A stretch of 64,000 nucleotides of DNA from Lysobacter sp. (GTDB lineage: Bacteria > Pseudomonadota > Gammaproteobacteria > Xanthomonadales > Xanthomonadaceae). This document shows, one piece after another, positions 31,791-40,502 of the stretch (position 1 is its first letter; every line of letters starts with the position of its first letter). The stretch spans positions 124,001 through 188,000 of the forward strand of contig JAHCAU010000002.1 in assembly GCA_019634715.1 (NCBI GenBank), written 5' to 3'. The translations under genes and the position numbers were made by a program. Under the pieces are notes generated by a model. It worked only from the letters and a program-made list of their open reading frames with translations, was not told the origin of the DNA and made no database searches.

Positions 31791-32549
31791 ATGAGCAAAT
31801 CATCCCAATGGATCGCCGGCATCAATGCGGTTGCCGCGGCGGTCGAACACGATGCGGACCACGTCCGCGAAGTCCTGATCGAAGCCGGCGCGAAGAACCC
31901 GCGTCTGACCGAAATCGAGGAAAACGCCCGCCGCAAGGACATCGACGTGCGCCGGGTCGCGACCAATGCCCTCGACGGCGTCGCCGGCGGCCTGCGCCAC
32001 CAGGGCGTGGTCGCGCGCTACGCCGCCTCGAAGACCTACAACGAGGACGACCTGGCCGAACTGGTCGAGGCTGCCGCCGGCAAGGCCCTGCTGCTGGTGC
32101 TGGACGGCGTGCAGGATCCGCACAACCTCGGCGCCTGCCTGCGCAGCGCGGCCGCGGCGGGCGTCACCGCCGTGGTCATCCCGAAGGACAAGGCGGTGCA
32201 GGTCAATGCCACCGTGCGCAAGACCTCGGCGGGCGCGGCCGACAGCATCCCGGTGGTGCGCGTGACCAACCTCGCGCGTGCGATGCGCGACCTGCAGCAG
32301 ATGGGCGTGTGGATCTATGGCCTGGCCGGCGAAGCCACCGCCTCGCTGTACTCGATCGATCTGCGCGGCAACGTCGCGCTGGCCCTGGGCGGCGAAGCCG
32401 ATGGCCTGCGCCGTCTGACCCGCGAGCACTGCGACCAGCTCGTGACCATTCCGATGCCGGGCCTCGCGCATTCCCCGGGTGTGGAAAGCCTCAACGTCTC
32501 CGTCGCCAGCGGCGTCGCGCTGTTCGAGGCGGTGCGGCAGCGGCAGTGA
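31791..32549 (+). CDS. rlmB: 23S rRNA (guanosine-2'-O-)-methyltransferase, TrmH/SpoU family
   Basis: Methylates the ribose of G2251 in the peptidyl-transferase loop of 23S rRNA. The 252-residue protein has the N-terminal substrate-binding domain (QWIAGINAVAAAVE) and the knotted SpoU catalytic domain: LLVLDGVQDPHNLGACLRSA (motif 1), ALALGGEADGL (motif 2) and IPMPGLAHSPGVESLNVSVASGVALFEAVRQR (motif 3). Length matches E. coli RlmB. A small membrane gene follows after 16 nt and is probably cotranscribed. Confidence 0.95.
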   Translation: MSKSSQWIAGINAVAAAVEHDADHVREVLIEAGAKNPRLTEIEENARRKDIDVRRVATNALDGVAGGLRHQGVVARYAASKTYNEDDLAELVEAAAGKALLLVLDGVQDPHNLGACLRSAAAAGVTAVVIPKDKAVQVNATVRKTSAGAADSIPVVRVTNLARAMRDLQQMGVWIYGLAGEATASLYSIDLRGNVALALGGEADGLRRLTREHCDQLVTIPMPGLAHSPGVESLNVSVASGVALFEAVRQRQ

Positions 32550-32565
32550 CCGGGGCGCTGCCGGC

Positions 32566-32838
32566 ATGAACCTGCACTGGTACGACCTCGTCGGCCTGCT
32601 CGGCACGGCGATTGTCGTCGGCAGCTATTTCATGCTGCAGAGCGGCCGGCTGTCGGGCACCAGCCTGACGTATCAATGGCTGAACATCGCCGGCTCCGGC
32701 TGCATCCTCGTTTCGCTGGCCGGCGGTTTCAACGTCGCGGTCGCCCTGCTGCAGTGCACGTGGATCGCGATCAGCGTGTACGGGATCGTGCGAGGTGTGC
32801 GCGCGCGGCGTCGCGATTCCATGCACCAGCACCTGTAG
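32566..32838 (+). CDS. Small CBU_0592-like membrane protein
   Basis: A 90-residue protein with three predicted membrane segments (about residues 7-25, 38-55 and 57-75) and a basic C-terminus GVRARRRDSM. It resembles the uncharacterised CBU_0592 family of short inner-membrane proteins (MNLHWYDLVGLLGTAIVVGSY is typical); the match is from memory. It follows rlmB by 16 nt. Its TAG stop codon is formed by a REP unit at 32833-32858. Function unknown. Confidence 0.75.
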   Translation: MNLHWYDLVGLLGTAIVVGSYFMLQSGRLSGTSLTYQWLNIAGSGCILVSLAGGFNVAVALLQCTWIAISVYGIVRGVRARRRDSMHQHL

Positions 32839-32942
32839 AGCGGAGCGAAGCTCCGCTGTGGTGTTTCAGAGGTCCGGATCGTGTGGCAGCCGTGATGATG
32901 GCCGCGATCCGCAAATAGGGCAGCGGAGCTTCGCTCTACAGG
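32833..32942. repeat. REP pair F between the small membrane gene and rnt
   Basis: Unit 1 (32833-32858) is a full unit. Unit 2 (32921-32942) is an inverted copy missing the CCGCT of its right stem arm. A GGTCCGG motif lies in the 62-nt spacer. Confidence 0.85.
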
Positions 32943-32949
32943 AGCAGCG

Positions 32950-33585
32950 TCAGCCCACTTGCGGCCACGCGTTCACGATCTTGCAGAACAGCTCCGCGGT
33001 GCGTTCGGTGTCGTAGACGGCGGAGTGGGCTTCTTCGGCGTTCCAGCTTAGGCCGGCTGCCATCACCGCGCGGGCGAGCACGGTCTGGCCGTAGGCGATG
33101 CCGGCGAGGCTGACGGTGTCGAACACGCTGAACGGGTGGAACGGGTTGCGCTTGTGCTGCGTGCGCGCCACCGCTGCGTTGAGGAAGTTGAGGTCGAAAT
33201 GCGCGTTGTGGCCGACCAGGATCGCGCGCTGGCAGTCGTGCTTGCGGACGGCGGCGCGGACCGGGGCGAAGACGTGGTCCAGCGCGTCCTTCTCGGCCTT
33301 GGCGAGCCGGAACGGATGGTCCAGCCTGATGCCGGTGACCTGCAGCGACTTGGGATCGATCTCGGTGCCGGGCGCGGGCACGAGGTGTGCGCTGGCGATC
33401 TCGCCGGGCACCAGGCGGCCCTCTTCGTCGAGATCGACCGGCTGCACCGCGATTTCGAGCAGGGCGTGGCGGTTCCAGTCGAAGCCGCCGGTCTCCACGT
33501 CCACCACCACCGGGAGATACCCCCGGAATCGCTCGGACATCTTCTTCCTGCGGACGGCGGGGGGGGCTGCATCGACTTCGCTCAT
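32950..33585 (-). CDS. rnt: Ribonuclease T
   Basis: DEDDh exonuclease that trims tRNA 3' ends and finishes 5S and 23S rRNA. Over 211 residues the motifs are [21 protein letters not shown] (ExoI, Asp and Glu), [15 protein letters not shown] (ExoII), [25 protein letters not shown], and [19 protein letters not shown] (ExoIII). The alignment with E. coli RNase T is close. Start at ATG 33585 (MSEVDAAPP), 7 nt behind a TACGCT -10-like box on the minus strand; MSERFRGY at 33540 is an alternative. Confidence 0.95.
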   Translation of the reverse strand: MSEVDAAPPAVRRKKMSERFRGYLPVVVDVETGGFDWNRHALLEIAVQPVDLDEEGRLVPGEIASAHLVPAPGTEIDPKSLQVTGIRLDHPFRLAKAEKDALDHVFAPVRAAVRKHDCQRAILVGHNAHFDLNFLNAAVARTQHKRNPFHPFSVFDTVSLAGIAYGQTVLARAVMAAGLSWNAEEAHSAVYDTERTAELFCKIVNAWPQVG

Positions 33586-33592
33586 GCGCGAA

Positions 33593-33598
33593 AGCGTA
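33593..33598 (-). promoter_or_regulatory. -10-like TACGCT box 7 nt before the rnt start codon
   Basis: On the minus strand TACGCT occupies 33598-33593, and the ATG starts at 33585. No Shine-Dalgarno sequence lies between, again suggesting a leaderless message. Confidence 0.35.
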
Positions 33599-33641
33599 GC
33601 AGACCCGGCCATGCGGCCGGTCGATCGTGCATAGGATCCGT

Positions 33642-34448
33642 TCAAGCGGCGGATGCGTCGTCCCGCGCCGTGCCGAGCAAGGTGCCTTCGGCGCGCAGGG
33701 TCGCCAGCATGCGTGCGCCTTCGGTGACGAATGCGTCCGTGTCGGGGGCGCCAGCCTCGGCCGCGAGCGCGCGCAGTTGGTGCTCGCCGGGTAGATCCGG
33801 CATCTCCTCCAGCCGCTGCAGCAGGCGGAAGACCAGGGGCGTGAGGGCGTGGAAGCTGACGTTGCCGTCGGGTTCGCGGCGCAGCATCAGCAGGGTCGGG
33901 GCCTCGGGCGGCGTGTCGGGCAGGTATTCGGGGCCGATGCGATGCACAGGCCAAGCGTAGGCCAGCGGCCAGGCCAGCGGCGAGACCACCGGCGCGCCGG
34001 CCAGCAGGTCGCCGTCCGGGTCGTGCGGGGCGTCCTCGATGCGGGCCTCGCTGATCTGCAGGGCCAGTTCGACCCATTCGTAATGCGCCAGTTCGCGCAG
34101 CCACGGGGGATCGTCGCGCCCGGCGTCGCTCCCGGCGCGGGCATCGAGGTAGCGCATGAACTCGCGCGCCAGTTCGGTGAACAGCGGCGTCCGGCAGTCG
34201 TGGTCGCGGTAGAAGTCGCGGATCAGCGCGCGCCAGCCCGCGTCGCCGTGGATCCGGCGCAGTACCGGGAAATTGCCGGCCAGCAGGCTGTCGACGTTGT
34301 TGAAGAACAGGTCGCGGTAGATCTTCAGCCGGCGCTCCTCGATGCCCGGCGGCGGTGGGACGCGCTCGGGGTCGCGGATGTGCGCGGCCAGCGCGTCCTG
34401 CTGCGCGGCGAGGGTCTCGGCCCCGGATGCGGCGGACTCAGGCGGCAT
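33642..34448 (-). CDS. hvfC: HvfC-type partner protein (DUF2063) of an MNIO RiPP system
   Basis: A 268-residue DUF2063-family protein, the usual partner of HvfB. The N-terminal DNA-binding-like domain ([67 protein letters not shown]) is followed by a second domain from about residue 110. In studied systems it delivers the precursor peptide to the MNIO enzyme. The start overlaps the hvfB end by 11 nt, so the two are coupled. Last gene of the cluster. Confidence 0.92.
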   Translation of the reverse strand: MPPESAASGAETLAAQQDALAAHIRDPERVPPPPGIEERRLKIYRDLFFNNVDSLLAGNFPVLRRIHGDAGWRALIRDFYRDHDCRTPLFTELAREFMRYLDARAGSDAGRDDPPWLRELAHYEWVELALQISEARIEDAPHDPDGDLLAGAPVVSPLAWPLAYAWPVHRIGPEYLPDTPPEAPTLLMLRREPDGNVSFHALTPLVFRLLQRLEEMPDLPGEHQLRALAAEAGAPDTDAFVTEGARMLATLRAEGTLLGTARDDASAA

Positions 34449-35292
34449 GTCGCTGCTCCCGCGCACCCGCACCGGCGAGGCGCCGGCGGACCTGGCCGAG
34501 TTCGTCCAGGAGGTCCTCGAACGGCGGCAGGTTGAAATCGCGCTCCAGCAGGGTCGGGCGCGGGCCGAAGCGGCGGTAGGCCTCTTCGAGCAGGCCCCAG
34601 ACCTGGGCATTGACCGCGCTGCCGTGGGTGTCGACCTTGAGGTCCTCGGCCTCGTCGTAGTGGCCGGCGACGTGGACATAGGCGATGCGTTCGCCGGGCA
34701 GCGCGGCGAGGAAGTCCGACGGGTCGTAGCGGTGGTTGGTCGCGTTGACCACGATGTTGTTCACGTCGAGCAGCAGCAGGCAGTCGGCCTCCGCGAGCAC
34801 GGCGTTGACGAAATCGATCTCGCGCATCTTCTGGAAGGGCGCGGCGTAGTAGGAGATGTTCTCGATCGCGATCCGCTGGCCGAGGATGTCCTGCACCCGG
34901 CGGATGCGCGCGGCGACATGGACCACGGATTCCTCGCTGAAGGGCAGGGGCAGCAGGTCGTAGAGCTGGCCGCGGCTGTCGCCGCAGGCGCTGAGGTGTT
35001 CGCTGTAGAGCGGGCAGCGGTGGGCGTCCATGAATCGGCGCACCTTGACCAGGAAGGTCTCGTCGAGCGGGGCAGGGCCGCCGACCGACAGCGACAGACC
35101 ATGGCAGACCACCGGGTAGCGCGAGGCCAGGTCGGCGAAGCCGTCGCCAAGCGCGCCGCCGACGCCGATCCAGTTCTCCGGGGCGACTTCGACGAAATCG
35201 AAGCTGCCGGATATGGCCCGGCGCATGTCGGGGAGCAGCGTGCGGCGCAGGCCGAGACCGGCCGAATCGGGGGCGAGGGGCGTCGGCGTCAT
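34438..35292 (-). CDS. hvfB: HvfB-type multinuclear iron-dependent oxidase (DUF692/MNIO)
   Basis: A 284-residue TIM-barrel enzyme of the MNIO family, which uses two or three non-haem irons to convert cysteines in a precursor peptide into oxazolone or thiooxazole groups. All expected metal-site motifs are visible: His64 (VCHGLSLS), Glu98-His99 (YSEHLSA), Glu144-Asn145 (IENISYY), Asp176-x-Asn178 (LLDVNNI), His207 and His211 (YVHVAGH), Asp221-x-His223 (DTHG) and Glu250-Arg-Asp252 (LERDFN). It follows the precursor gene hvfA by 107 nt. Known members act in copper handling; here the modified residues should be the EGKCG cysteines of HvfA. Confidence 0.94.
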   Translation of the reverse strand: MTPTPLAPDSAGLGLRRTLLPDMRRAISGSFDFVEVAPENWIGVGGALGDGFADLASRYPVVCHGLSLSVGGPAPLDETFLVKVRRFMDAHRCPLYSEHLSACGDSRGQLYDLLPLPFSEESVVHVAARIRRVQDILGQRIAIENISYYAAPFQKMREIDFVNAVLAEADCLLLLDVNNIVVNATNHRYDPSDFLAALPGERIAYVHVAGHYDEAEDLKVDTHGSAVNAQVWGLLEEAYRRFGPRPTLLERDFNLPPFEDLLDELGQVRRRLAGAGAREQRHAA

Positions 35293-35399
35293 CGTTTCGA
35301 AAGGGGATTGCCGGAGCGAAGGGCGGCCGCATGGCGACCGCCCCGGTGGACCGCCGTCGGCGACGGCGGCCTGCGTCGGGATCGATCAACGCGCGCCGA

Positions 35400-35760
35400 T
35401 CAGATCGAACCGCCGCACTTGCCTTCGCCGCACTTGCCCTCGGCGGCCTTCTTGTCGCCGCCGCACTTGCCTTCACCACCCTTGGCGGCGCCGCACTTGC
35501 CCTCGCCGCACTTGCCTTCGTGCGCGGCCTTGAACTCGTCGGCGCTGATGAAGCCGTCCTTGTTGGTGTCGTGCTTGGCGAAATTGCCGCCGTCCTTGTG
35601 GGCGGCGTCGTATTCGGCCCTGGAGATCTTGCCGTCCTTGTTGGTGTCGAGCTTGTCGAAGCCGCACTTGCCCTCGCCACACTTGCCTTCACCGGCCTTC
35701 GCGCCGCCGCACTTGCCTTCGCCGCACTTGCCCTCGGTGGGCTTGGCGCCACCGCAGTTG
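35400..35760. repeat. In-gene tandem repeats coding EGKCG units
   Basis: Copies of a 15-nt unit (CTTGCCTTCGCCGCA and variants) occur in pairs around 35411-35440, 35465-35520, 35668-35690 and 35710-35745. They are prone to slippage, so repeat number may vary between strains. Confidence 0.75.
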
Positions 35761-35903
35761 CCTTCGACGGCCTTCGTGGCCGCATCGGCACCCAGCAGGT
35801 AGCCCTGGGCCAGGTGGGTGGAAGCGAAGCCCGAACCGGCGAGCAGCATGCCGCCGGCGAGGGTGGCGGCGGCGAGTGCGACGGGTTTCTTCTTGTTCGA
35901 CAT
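35400..35903 (-). CDS. hvfA: HvfA/bufferin-like cysteine-repeat precursor peptide with two embedded EF-hands
   Basis: A 167-residue exported precursor. Residues 1-32 form a signal peptide (KKKPVALAAATLAGGMLLAGSGFA). The mature part has ten cysteines, each followed by Gly, nine of them in EGKCG motifs arranged as EGKCGEGKCG pairs, typical of MNIO-modified metallophore peptides. Unusually, two canonical EF-hand loops, DTNKDGKISRAE and DTNKDGFISADE, sit in the middle, between the cysteine blocks. Family members usually lack them, to my knowledge. The short repeats make the DNA strongly repetitive. It should be modified by HvfB, bind copper, and perhaps also calcium. Follows the sigma-factor gene by 80 nt. 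Confidence 0.88.
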   Translation of the reverse strand: MSNKKKPVALAAATLAGGMLLAGSGFASTHLAQGYLLGADAATKAVEGNCGGAKPTEGKCGEGKCGGAKAGEGKCGEGKCGFDKLDTNKDGKISRAEYDAAHKDGGNFAKHDTNKDGFISADEFKAAHEGKCGEGKCGAAKGGEGKCGGDKKAAEGKCGEGKCGGSI

Positions 35904-35983
35904 GGGATCTCTCCTGAGTGGTGGGTGAAACGTCGGGTTGGGGGAAGGTGGAGCGACAACGTGGGACATGACCCGGGACAAGG

Positions 35984-36541
35984 TCAACCGTCCGCGGCGA
36001 GGACCGGGACGCCGCAGGTGTCCAGTGGCGACAGGTACTGCCGGGCGAGGGCGCGGGCGCGATGGATACGCGCCTTCGCCGCCTCGGGATGCAGGGACAG
36101 CGCGCTCGCGATCTCGGCGATGCTGTGGCCTTCGAGGTCGCGCATCAGGATGGCCTCGCGGTAGTGCGCGGGCAGCATCGCCAGCGCCGCCGCGACATCG
36201 CGCAGCAGACCGGTGGGGGCGGGGTAGTGGGGGCCGTCGAGTTCTTCGAGGTCGGACGGCTGCAGCAGCAGGATCCGGGCGGCGCGCTTCATGCGGTTGC
36301 ATTCGCGCTTGACGATGCGGAACAGCCACGAGGCGTAGGCGCCGAGTTCCCGCAGGGTGGACAGCTTGCGCGACACCAGCAGCAGGCTTTCCTGCACCGC
36401 GTCCTCGACGTCGTTCACGGCGCAGTGGTATTCGGCATAGCGGCGCAGGTCCTGGCGCGATCGCGCCAGAACCTGCTCGAGTGCCCGCCTGTCTCCCTGG
36501 CGTGCCCGCTGGAGGGCTGTCTGGAATCCTGGATCCTGCAC
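35984..36541 (-). CDS. ECF-type RNA polymerase sigma factor
   Basis: A 185-residue sigma-70 family regulator with region 2 (DVEDAVQESLLLVSRKLSTLRELGAYASWLFRIVKRECNR) and region 4 (LPAHYREAILMRDLEGHSIAEIASALSLHPEAAKARIHRAR). I chose the GTG at 36541 because a TGAGGAG Shine-Dalgarno lies 8 nt upstream; a TTG at 36598 gives a longer form. It heads the hvfA-hvfB-hvfC cluster, as seen in related systems where copper or metal stress induces the RiPP genes. No anti-sigma factor gene is visible next to it, so the means of control is not clear. Confidence 0.92.
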   Translation of the reverse strand: MQDPGFQTALQRARQGDRRALEQVLARSRQDLRRYAEYHCAVNDVEDAVQESLLLVSRKLSTLRELGAYASWLFRIVKRECNRMKRAARILLLQPSDLEELDGPHYPAPTGLLRDVAAALAMLPAHYREAILMRDLEGHSIAEIASALSLHPEAAKARIHRARALARQYLSPLDTCGVPVLAADG

Positions 36542-36709
36542 CGTCGTTCTCCTCAGGCTGCGCAATGTACGCGGGAACAGAGCCGCGTTTGTGCACAAAG
36601 AGTTAGACGGGAGGGGGCGGGTTGCGCTCGCCGGGGGCGGAAGCGTCCGGATTCAGGTTCCGTTTAGGCTGGCCGGCCCGTCCGTGTGACGGACCGACCC
36701 GCTCGTCGA

Positions 36710-37414
36710 TCAGCCGGTCGTGCTGGTTTCGTCGCGCTTCTCGCGCGGGGGCAGCGGGCCTTCGCCGTGTTCCTGGAACCAGATGTTCTCGGCGATGTTG
36801 GTGGCATGGTCGCCCACGCGCTCCAGGTTCTTGGCCATGAACAGCAGGTGCGTGCACGGGGTGATGACCCGGGGGTCTTCCATCATGTAGGTCAGCAGTT
36901 CGCGGAACAGCCCGGTGTACTGGGCATCGACTTCCGCGTCGCTGGCGCGCACGCGCTGCGCAGCCTCGGCGTCGCCGTTGCGGTAGGCCTCCAGCACGTC
37001 GCGGACCTGGCGCACCACCAGCCGGCCCAGGCTGCCCAGGCCGCGGGTGTGCGGCAGCGGCGGCGACAGGTTCAGCGCCATCGAGCGCTTGGCGACGTTC
37101 GCGGCGTAGTCGCCGATGCGCTCGATGTCCGAGGCGATGCGCAGCGCCGCGAGGATCTCGCGCAGGTCGCGCGCCAGCGGGCCGCGCAGCGCCAGCTTCA
37201 TGGCGTCGTGGCCGACGCGCAGTTCCAGCGCGTCGATTTCCTCGTCGTTGGCGATGATCCGCTCGGCGGCCTTGCCATCGCGCCGTTCCACCACGTCCAG
37301 CGCGGCTTCGAGCTGCGAGGCGGCGATCTCGCCCATGCGCAGGATCTCGTCGAGCAGGATCCGGCGTTCCTCGTCGTGGCTCTTGAGGATGTGGTCGTGG
37401 GGTTGGGTGTTCAT
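36710..37414 (-). CDS. phoU: Phosphate signalling protein PhoU
   Basis: A 234-residue protein made of two three-helix-bundle repeats with the metal-cluster motifs ERIGDYAANVAKR and ERVGDHATNIAE. PhoU links the Pst transporter to the PhoR-PhoB signalling pair and represses the Pho regulon when phosphate is plentiful. It is the last gene of pstSCAB-phoU, 130 nt after pstB. The spacer shows no evident signal. Confidence 0.97.
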   Translation of the reverse strand: MNTQPHDHILKSHDEERRILLDEILRMGEIAASQLEAALDVVERRDGKAAERIIANDEEIDALELRVGHDAMKLALRGPLARDLREILAALRIASDIERIGDYAANVAKRSMALNLSPPLPHTRGLGSLGRLVVRQVRDVLEAYRNGDAEAAQRVRASDAEVDAQYTGLFRELLTYMMEDPRVITPCTHLLFMAKNLERVGDHATNIAENIWFQEHGEGPLPPREKRDETSTTG

Positions 37415-37544
37415 GGGCAGGCTCGGGAATGGGTGTGTTTGGACGATGTCAGTGCGGGAACATGTCGTTCGTGGCGTTGCGATGCCATCCGTGGCGGGAC
37501 CGATGCGGCTCCGGAGAACCCGGCCCGGCCATCCGTGGCCTGCC

Positions 37545-38432
37545 TTACCCGAACCGCCCCGTGATGTAGTCCTCGGTCTGCTGCTTCGAGGGCTTGGAGA
37601 AGATCTTCTCGGTGACGTCGTGCTCGATGAGGTCGCCCAGGTACATGAAGGCGGTGTAGTCGGACACGCGCGCCGCCTGCTGCATGTTGTGGGTGACGAT
37701 CGCGATCGTGTAGCGCTGCTTGAGTTCCTCGATCAACTGCTCGATGCGGCTGGTCGAGATCGGGTCCAGCGCCGAAGTCGGCTCGTCCAGCAGCAGCACT
37801 TCGGGGCGCAGCGCGACCGCGCGCGCGATGCACAGGCGCTGCTGCTGGCCGCCGGACAGGCCCAGCGCGCTCTGGTTGAGCTTGTCCTTGACCTCTTCCC
37901 ACAGCGCCGCCTGGCGCAGGGCCTCCTCGACGCGCACGGCCATGTCGGCCTTCGACAGGCGTTCGTGGTGGCGGATGCCGTAGGCGACGTTCTCGAAGAT
38001 CGTCATCGGGAACGGCACCGGCTTCTGGAACACCATGCCGACCTTGCTGCGCAGCCGGTTCATCGGGTACTTCTCGTCGAGGATGTTCTCCCCGTCCAGC
38101 AGCACCTGGCCGGTCGCGGTCATCTTCGGGTACAGGGCATAGATGCGGTTGAAGATGCGCAGCAGCGTCGATTTCCCGCAGCCGGACGGGCCGATGAGCG
38201 CGGTCACGCGCTTTTCCGGGATGTCCAGGTCGATGTTCTTCAGCGCGAGGAACTTGTCGTAGTGGAAGTTCAGGCCCCGTGCGCTGAGTTTCACCGGCGT
38301 CGCCGGCGCAGCCTCGCGATGCGTGGCGGCGATGCCGATCCGCTGCGCGCCGTGTTGGTTGGAGGCGGGGTGGGACGCGATGTCGTTCATGTCGGTGGTT
38401 CCGGCCTTGTCGGTCGTGTACGAATCAGTCAT
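37545..38432 (-). CDS. pstB: Phosphate ABC transporter ATP-binding protein
   Basis: ATPase of the high-affinity phosphate importer. In 295 residues: Walker [11 protein letters not shown]-loop [19 protein letters not shown], signature [14 protein letters not shown], Walker [13 protein letters not shown], and the H-loop [12 protein letters not shown]. The first 45 residues form a nonconserved extension, so the true start may be the ATG further in (MNDIASHP, about residue 15). The gene overlaps pstA by 8 nt. Confidence 0.97.
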   Translation of the reverse strand: MTDSYTTDKAGTTDMNDIASHPASNQHGAQRIGIAATHREAAPATPVKLSARGLNFHYDKFLALKNIDLDIPEKRVTALIGPSGCGKSTLLRIFNRIYALYPKMTATGQVLLDGENILDEKYPMNRLRSKVGMVFQKPVPFPMTIFENVAYGIRHHERLSKADMAVRVEEALRQAALWEEVKDKLNQSALGLSGGQQQRLCIARAVALRPEVLLLDEPTSALDPISTSRIEQLIEELKQRYTIAIVTHNMQQAARVSDYTAFMYLGDLIEHDVTEKIFSKPSKQQTEDYITGRFG

Positions 38433-39318
38433 GGATGATCTTGTTGCGGAGCAGGATCGCGCGGGCGACCAGGCTGACCGCGAGCACGAACAGGGTCAGG
38501 ACCAGCGCGCCTGCCCAGGCGATCTGGATCCAGTTGTCGAACGGGCTGGCGGCATACTGGTTCATCACCAGCGGTACGCCGGCCATCGGCTTGGAGATGT
38601 CGAGGCTGAAGAAATTGTTGCCGAACGCGGTGAACAGCAGCGGCGCGGTTTCGCCGCAGATGCGCGCCAGTGCCAGCAGCACGCCGGTGACGATGCCCGG
38701 CAGGGCCGAGCGGTACAGCACCTGCACGATCACCTTCCACTGCGGCACGCCCAGCGACAGCGCGGCCTCGCGCATCTGCGCCGGCACCAGGCGCAGCATT
38801 TCATCGGTGGTGCGCACCACCACGGGCAGCACGATGAAGCCCAGCGCGACCGCGCCGGCGACGGCGGAGAACTGGCCGCGGCTGAATTGCATGACGAAGA
38901 TCGCGTAGACGAACAGGCCGAGCACGATCGACGGCGCCGACAGCAGGATGTCGTTGACGAAGCGCACCACGGTGCCGAGCTTCCGGTTGTGGCCGTACTC
39001 GGCCAGCCAGGTGCCTGCCGCGATGCCCATCGGCGTGCCGAGCAGGATCCCCATGCCGCACATCAGGATGCTGCCGATGAAGGCGTTGCGCAGGCCACCG
39101 ACTTCCATGGGCGCGGGCTGGTCCATCGTGAACAGCGCCAGGTCGATGCCGGCCAGTCCCTTCTGCAGCAGCGTCCACAGGATCCAGCCGAGGAAGAACA
39201 GGCCGAATGCGGCAGCCGCGCAGGCGAGCGCGATCGCGATGCCGTTCTTGATGTCGCGCTTCCGGTACAGATTGCGCGCGGAGGCCGACAGCAGCGTAGG
39301 GGCGGTGCGTGCGTTCAT
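38425..39318 (-). CDS. pstA: Phosphate ABC transporter permease
   Basis: A 297-residue inner-membrane permease with six segments. The EAA loop characteristic of binding-protein-dependent permeases appears as [30 protein letters not shown]. The PstA-type [12 protein letters not shown] and [21 protein letters not shown] blocks are clear. It starts with its ATG overlapping the pstC TGA (TGATG), so the permease pair is coupled. Confidence 0.96.
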   Translation of the reverse strand: MNARTAPTLLSASARNLYRKRDIKNGIAIALACAAAAFGLFFLGWILWTLLQKGLAGIDLALFTMDQPAPMEVGGLRNAFIGSILMCGMGILLGTPMGIAAGTWLAEYGHNRKLGTVVRFVNDILLSAPSIVLGLFVYAIFVMQFSRGQFSAVAGAVALGFIVLPVVVRTTDEMLRLVPAQMREAALSLGVPQWKVIVQVLYRSALPGIVTGVLLALARICGETAPLLFTAFGNNFFSLDISKPMAGVPLVMNQYAASPFDNWIQIAWAGALVLTLFVLAVSLVARAILLRNKIIHD

Positions 39319-40286
39319 CAGTTGCCCTCCTTGCGCGACAGTTGCATCAGCATCAGGCGCGCCAGCGCCAGCACGACGAAGGTGACCATGAACAGCACGA
39401 AGCCGAGCAGCAGCAGGGCGGCACGGTAGTCCGCCGTGGCTTCGCCGAAGTCGTTGGCGATGAGCGCGGCGATCGTCGTGCTGGGTTCGAGCAGCGATTT
39501 GGTGAAGGCGACGTTGTTGCCGATCACGAAAGCCACGGCCATGGTCTCGCCGAGCGCGCGACCCAGGCCGAGGAAGATGCCGCCGATCACCGCGGAGCGG
39601 GTGTAGGGAAGCACGATGTCCCAGACGACTTCCCAGCGCGTCGAACCCAGTGCGTACGCGGACTCCTTGAGCCGGCCCGGCACGGTGAGGAAGACATCGC
39701 GCATCACCGAGGAAATGAAGGGGATCACCATGATCGCGAGCACCAGGCCCGAGGTCAGCATGCCCGCGCCGATCGGCGGACCCTGGAACAGCGCGCCGAT
39801 CACCGGCAGTGGCCCGAGGTGGTCGTTCATCCAGGGGATCAGGTGGTCGCGCATCACCGGCATCAGCACGAAGAAGCCCCACATGCCGTAGATGATCGAC
39901 GGGATGCCGGCGAGCAGTTCGATCGCGGTGCCGATCGGCGAGCGCAGCCAGCGTGGCGCGACCTCGGTCAGGAAGAAGGCGATGCCGAAGCTCACCGGCA
40001 CCGAGATCAGCATCGCGATCAGTGCGGTGACGACCGTGCCGTAGATCGGCACCAGCGCACCATACTTGTTCTCGACCGGGTTCCAGTCGCTGGAGAAGAA
40101 GAAGTCCAGGCCATGCGAGGCCAGGACGCTGCGTCCGCCCCAGAGCATCGACAGCGCGGCGCCGGCGAGGCTGAACAGGACGAAGATCGCGACCAGGGTC
40201 AGGACGGTCTTGAACACGCGGTCGTTGCGCGTGTCGCGACGGTCACGGTGCGGATTGGCGGGGAAGGTCAGTTCGGCGGTGCTCAT
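39318..40286 (-). CDS. pstC: Phosphate ABC transporter permease
   Basis: A 322-residue permease partner of PstA. A cytoplasmic N-terminus (about 25 residues) precedes six membrane segments; LAGIPSIIYGMWGFFVLMPVM and the EAA-type loop LKESAYALGSTRWEVVWDIVLPYTRSAVIGGIFLGLGRALGETMAVAF identify PstC. A terminator-like hairpin (40459-40486) in the spacer from pstS would reduce its expression relative to the binding protein. Confidence 0.96.
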   Translation of the reverse strand: MSTAELTFPANPHRDRRDTRNDRVFKTVLTLVAIFVLFSLAGAALSMLWGGRSVLASHGLDFFFSSDWNPVENKYGALVPIYGTVVTALIAMLISVPVSFGIAFFLTEVAPRWLRSPIGTAIELLAGIPSIIYGMWGFFVLMPVMRDHLIPWMNDHLGPLPVIGALFQGPPIGAGMLTSGLVLAIMVIPFISSVMRDVFLTVPGRLKESAYALGSTRWEVVWDIVLPYTRSAVIGGIFLGLGRALGETMAVAFVIGNNVAFTKSLLEPSTTIAALIANDFGEATADYRAALLLLGFVLFMVTFVVLALARLMLMQLSRKEGN

Positions 40287-40458
40287 CGCTGGGCCGGGGT
40301 CCGGAAGAGGAATGACTGACGTCGCGTCCCTGCGGCGTGCGGGTCTGGGGTGCAGCGCTTGCTGCGCATATCAGATGATGTTTGTGTTGCGGCCGTATGA
40401 CAGCCGGCGCGGTTTCGTCATGAATCCGTCGCACTGCCGGTAGGACCCGCACAAACGA

Positions 40459-40486
40459 AAGCGGGCCATGAGGCCCGCTTCGTCGA
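40459..40486 (-). terminator. Partial terminator between pstS and pstC
   Basis: AAGCGGGCC and GGCCCGCTT pair around ATGA, immediately 3' of pstS on the minus strand. It probably works as an attenuating terminator that leaves PstS in excess. The remaining part of the 216-nt spacer holds one CTGTCAT half-site on the minus strand near 40398-40404. Confidence 0.65.
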
Positions 40487-40502
40487 ATGCGATCCCGGTG
40501 GA

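Noticed and set aside
35400..35760. Short tandem repeats resembling a CRISPR array
   Set aside because: The units are 15 nt, in frame, and code EGKCG motifs; there are no spacers and no cas genes.
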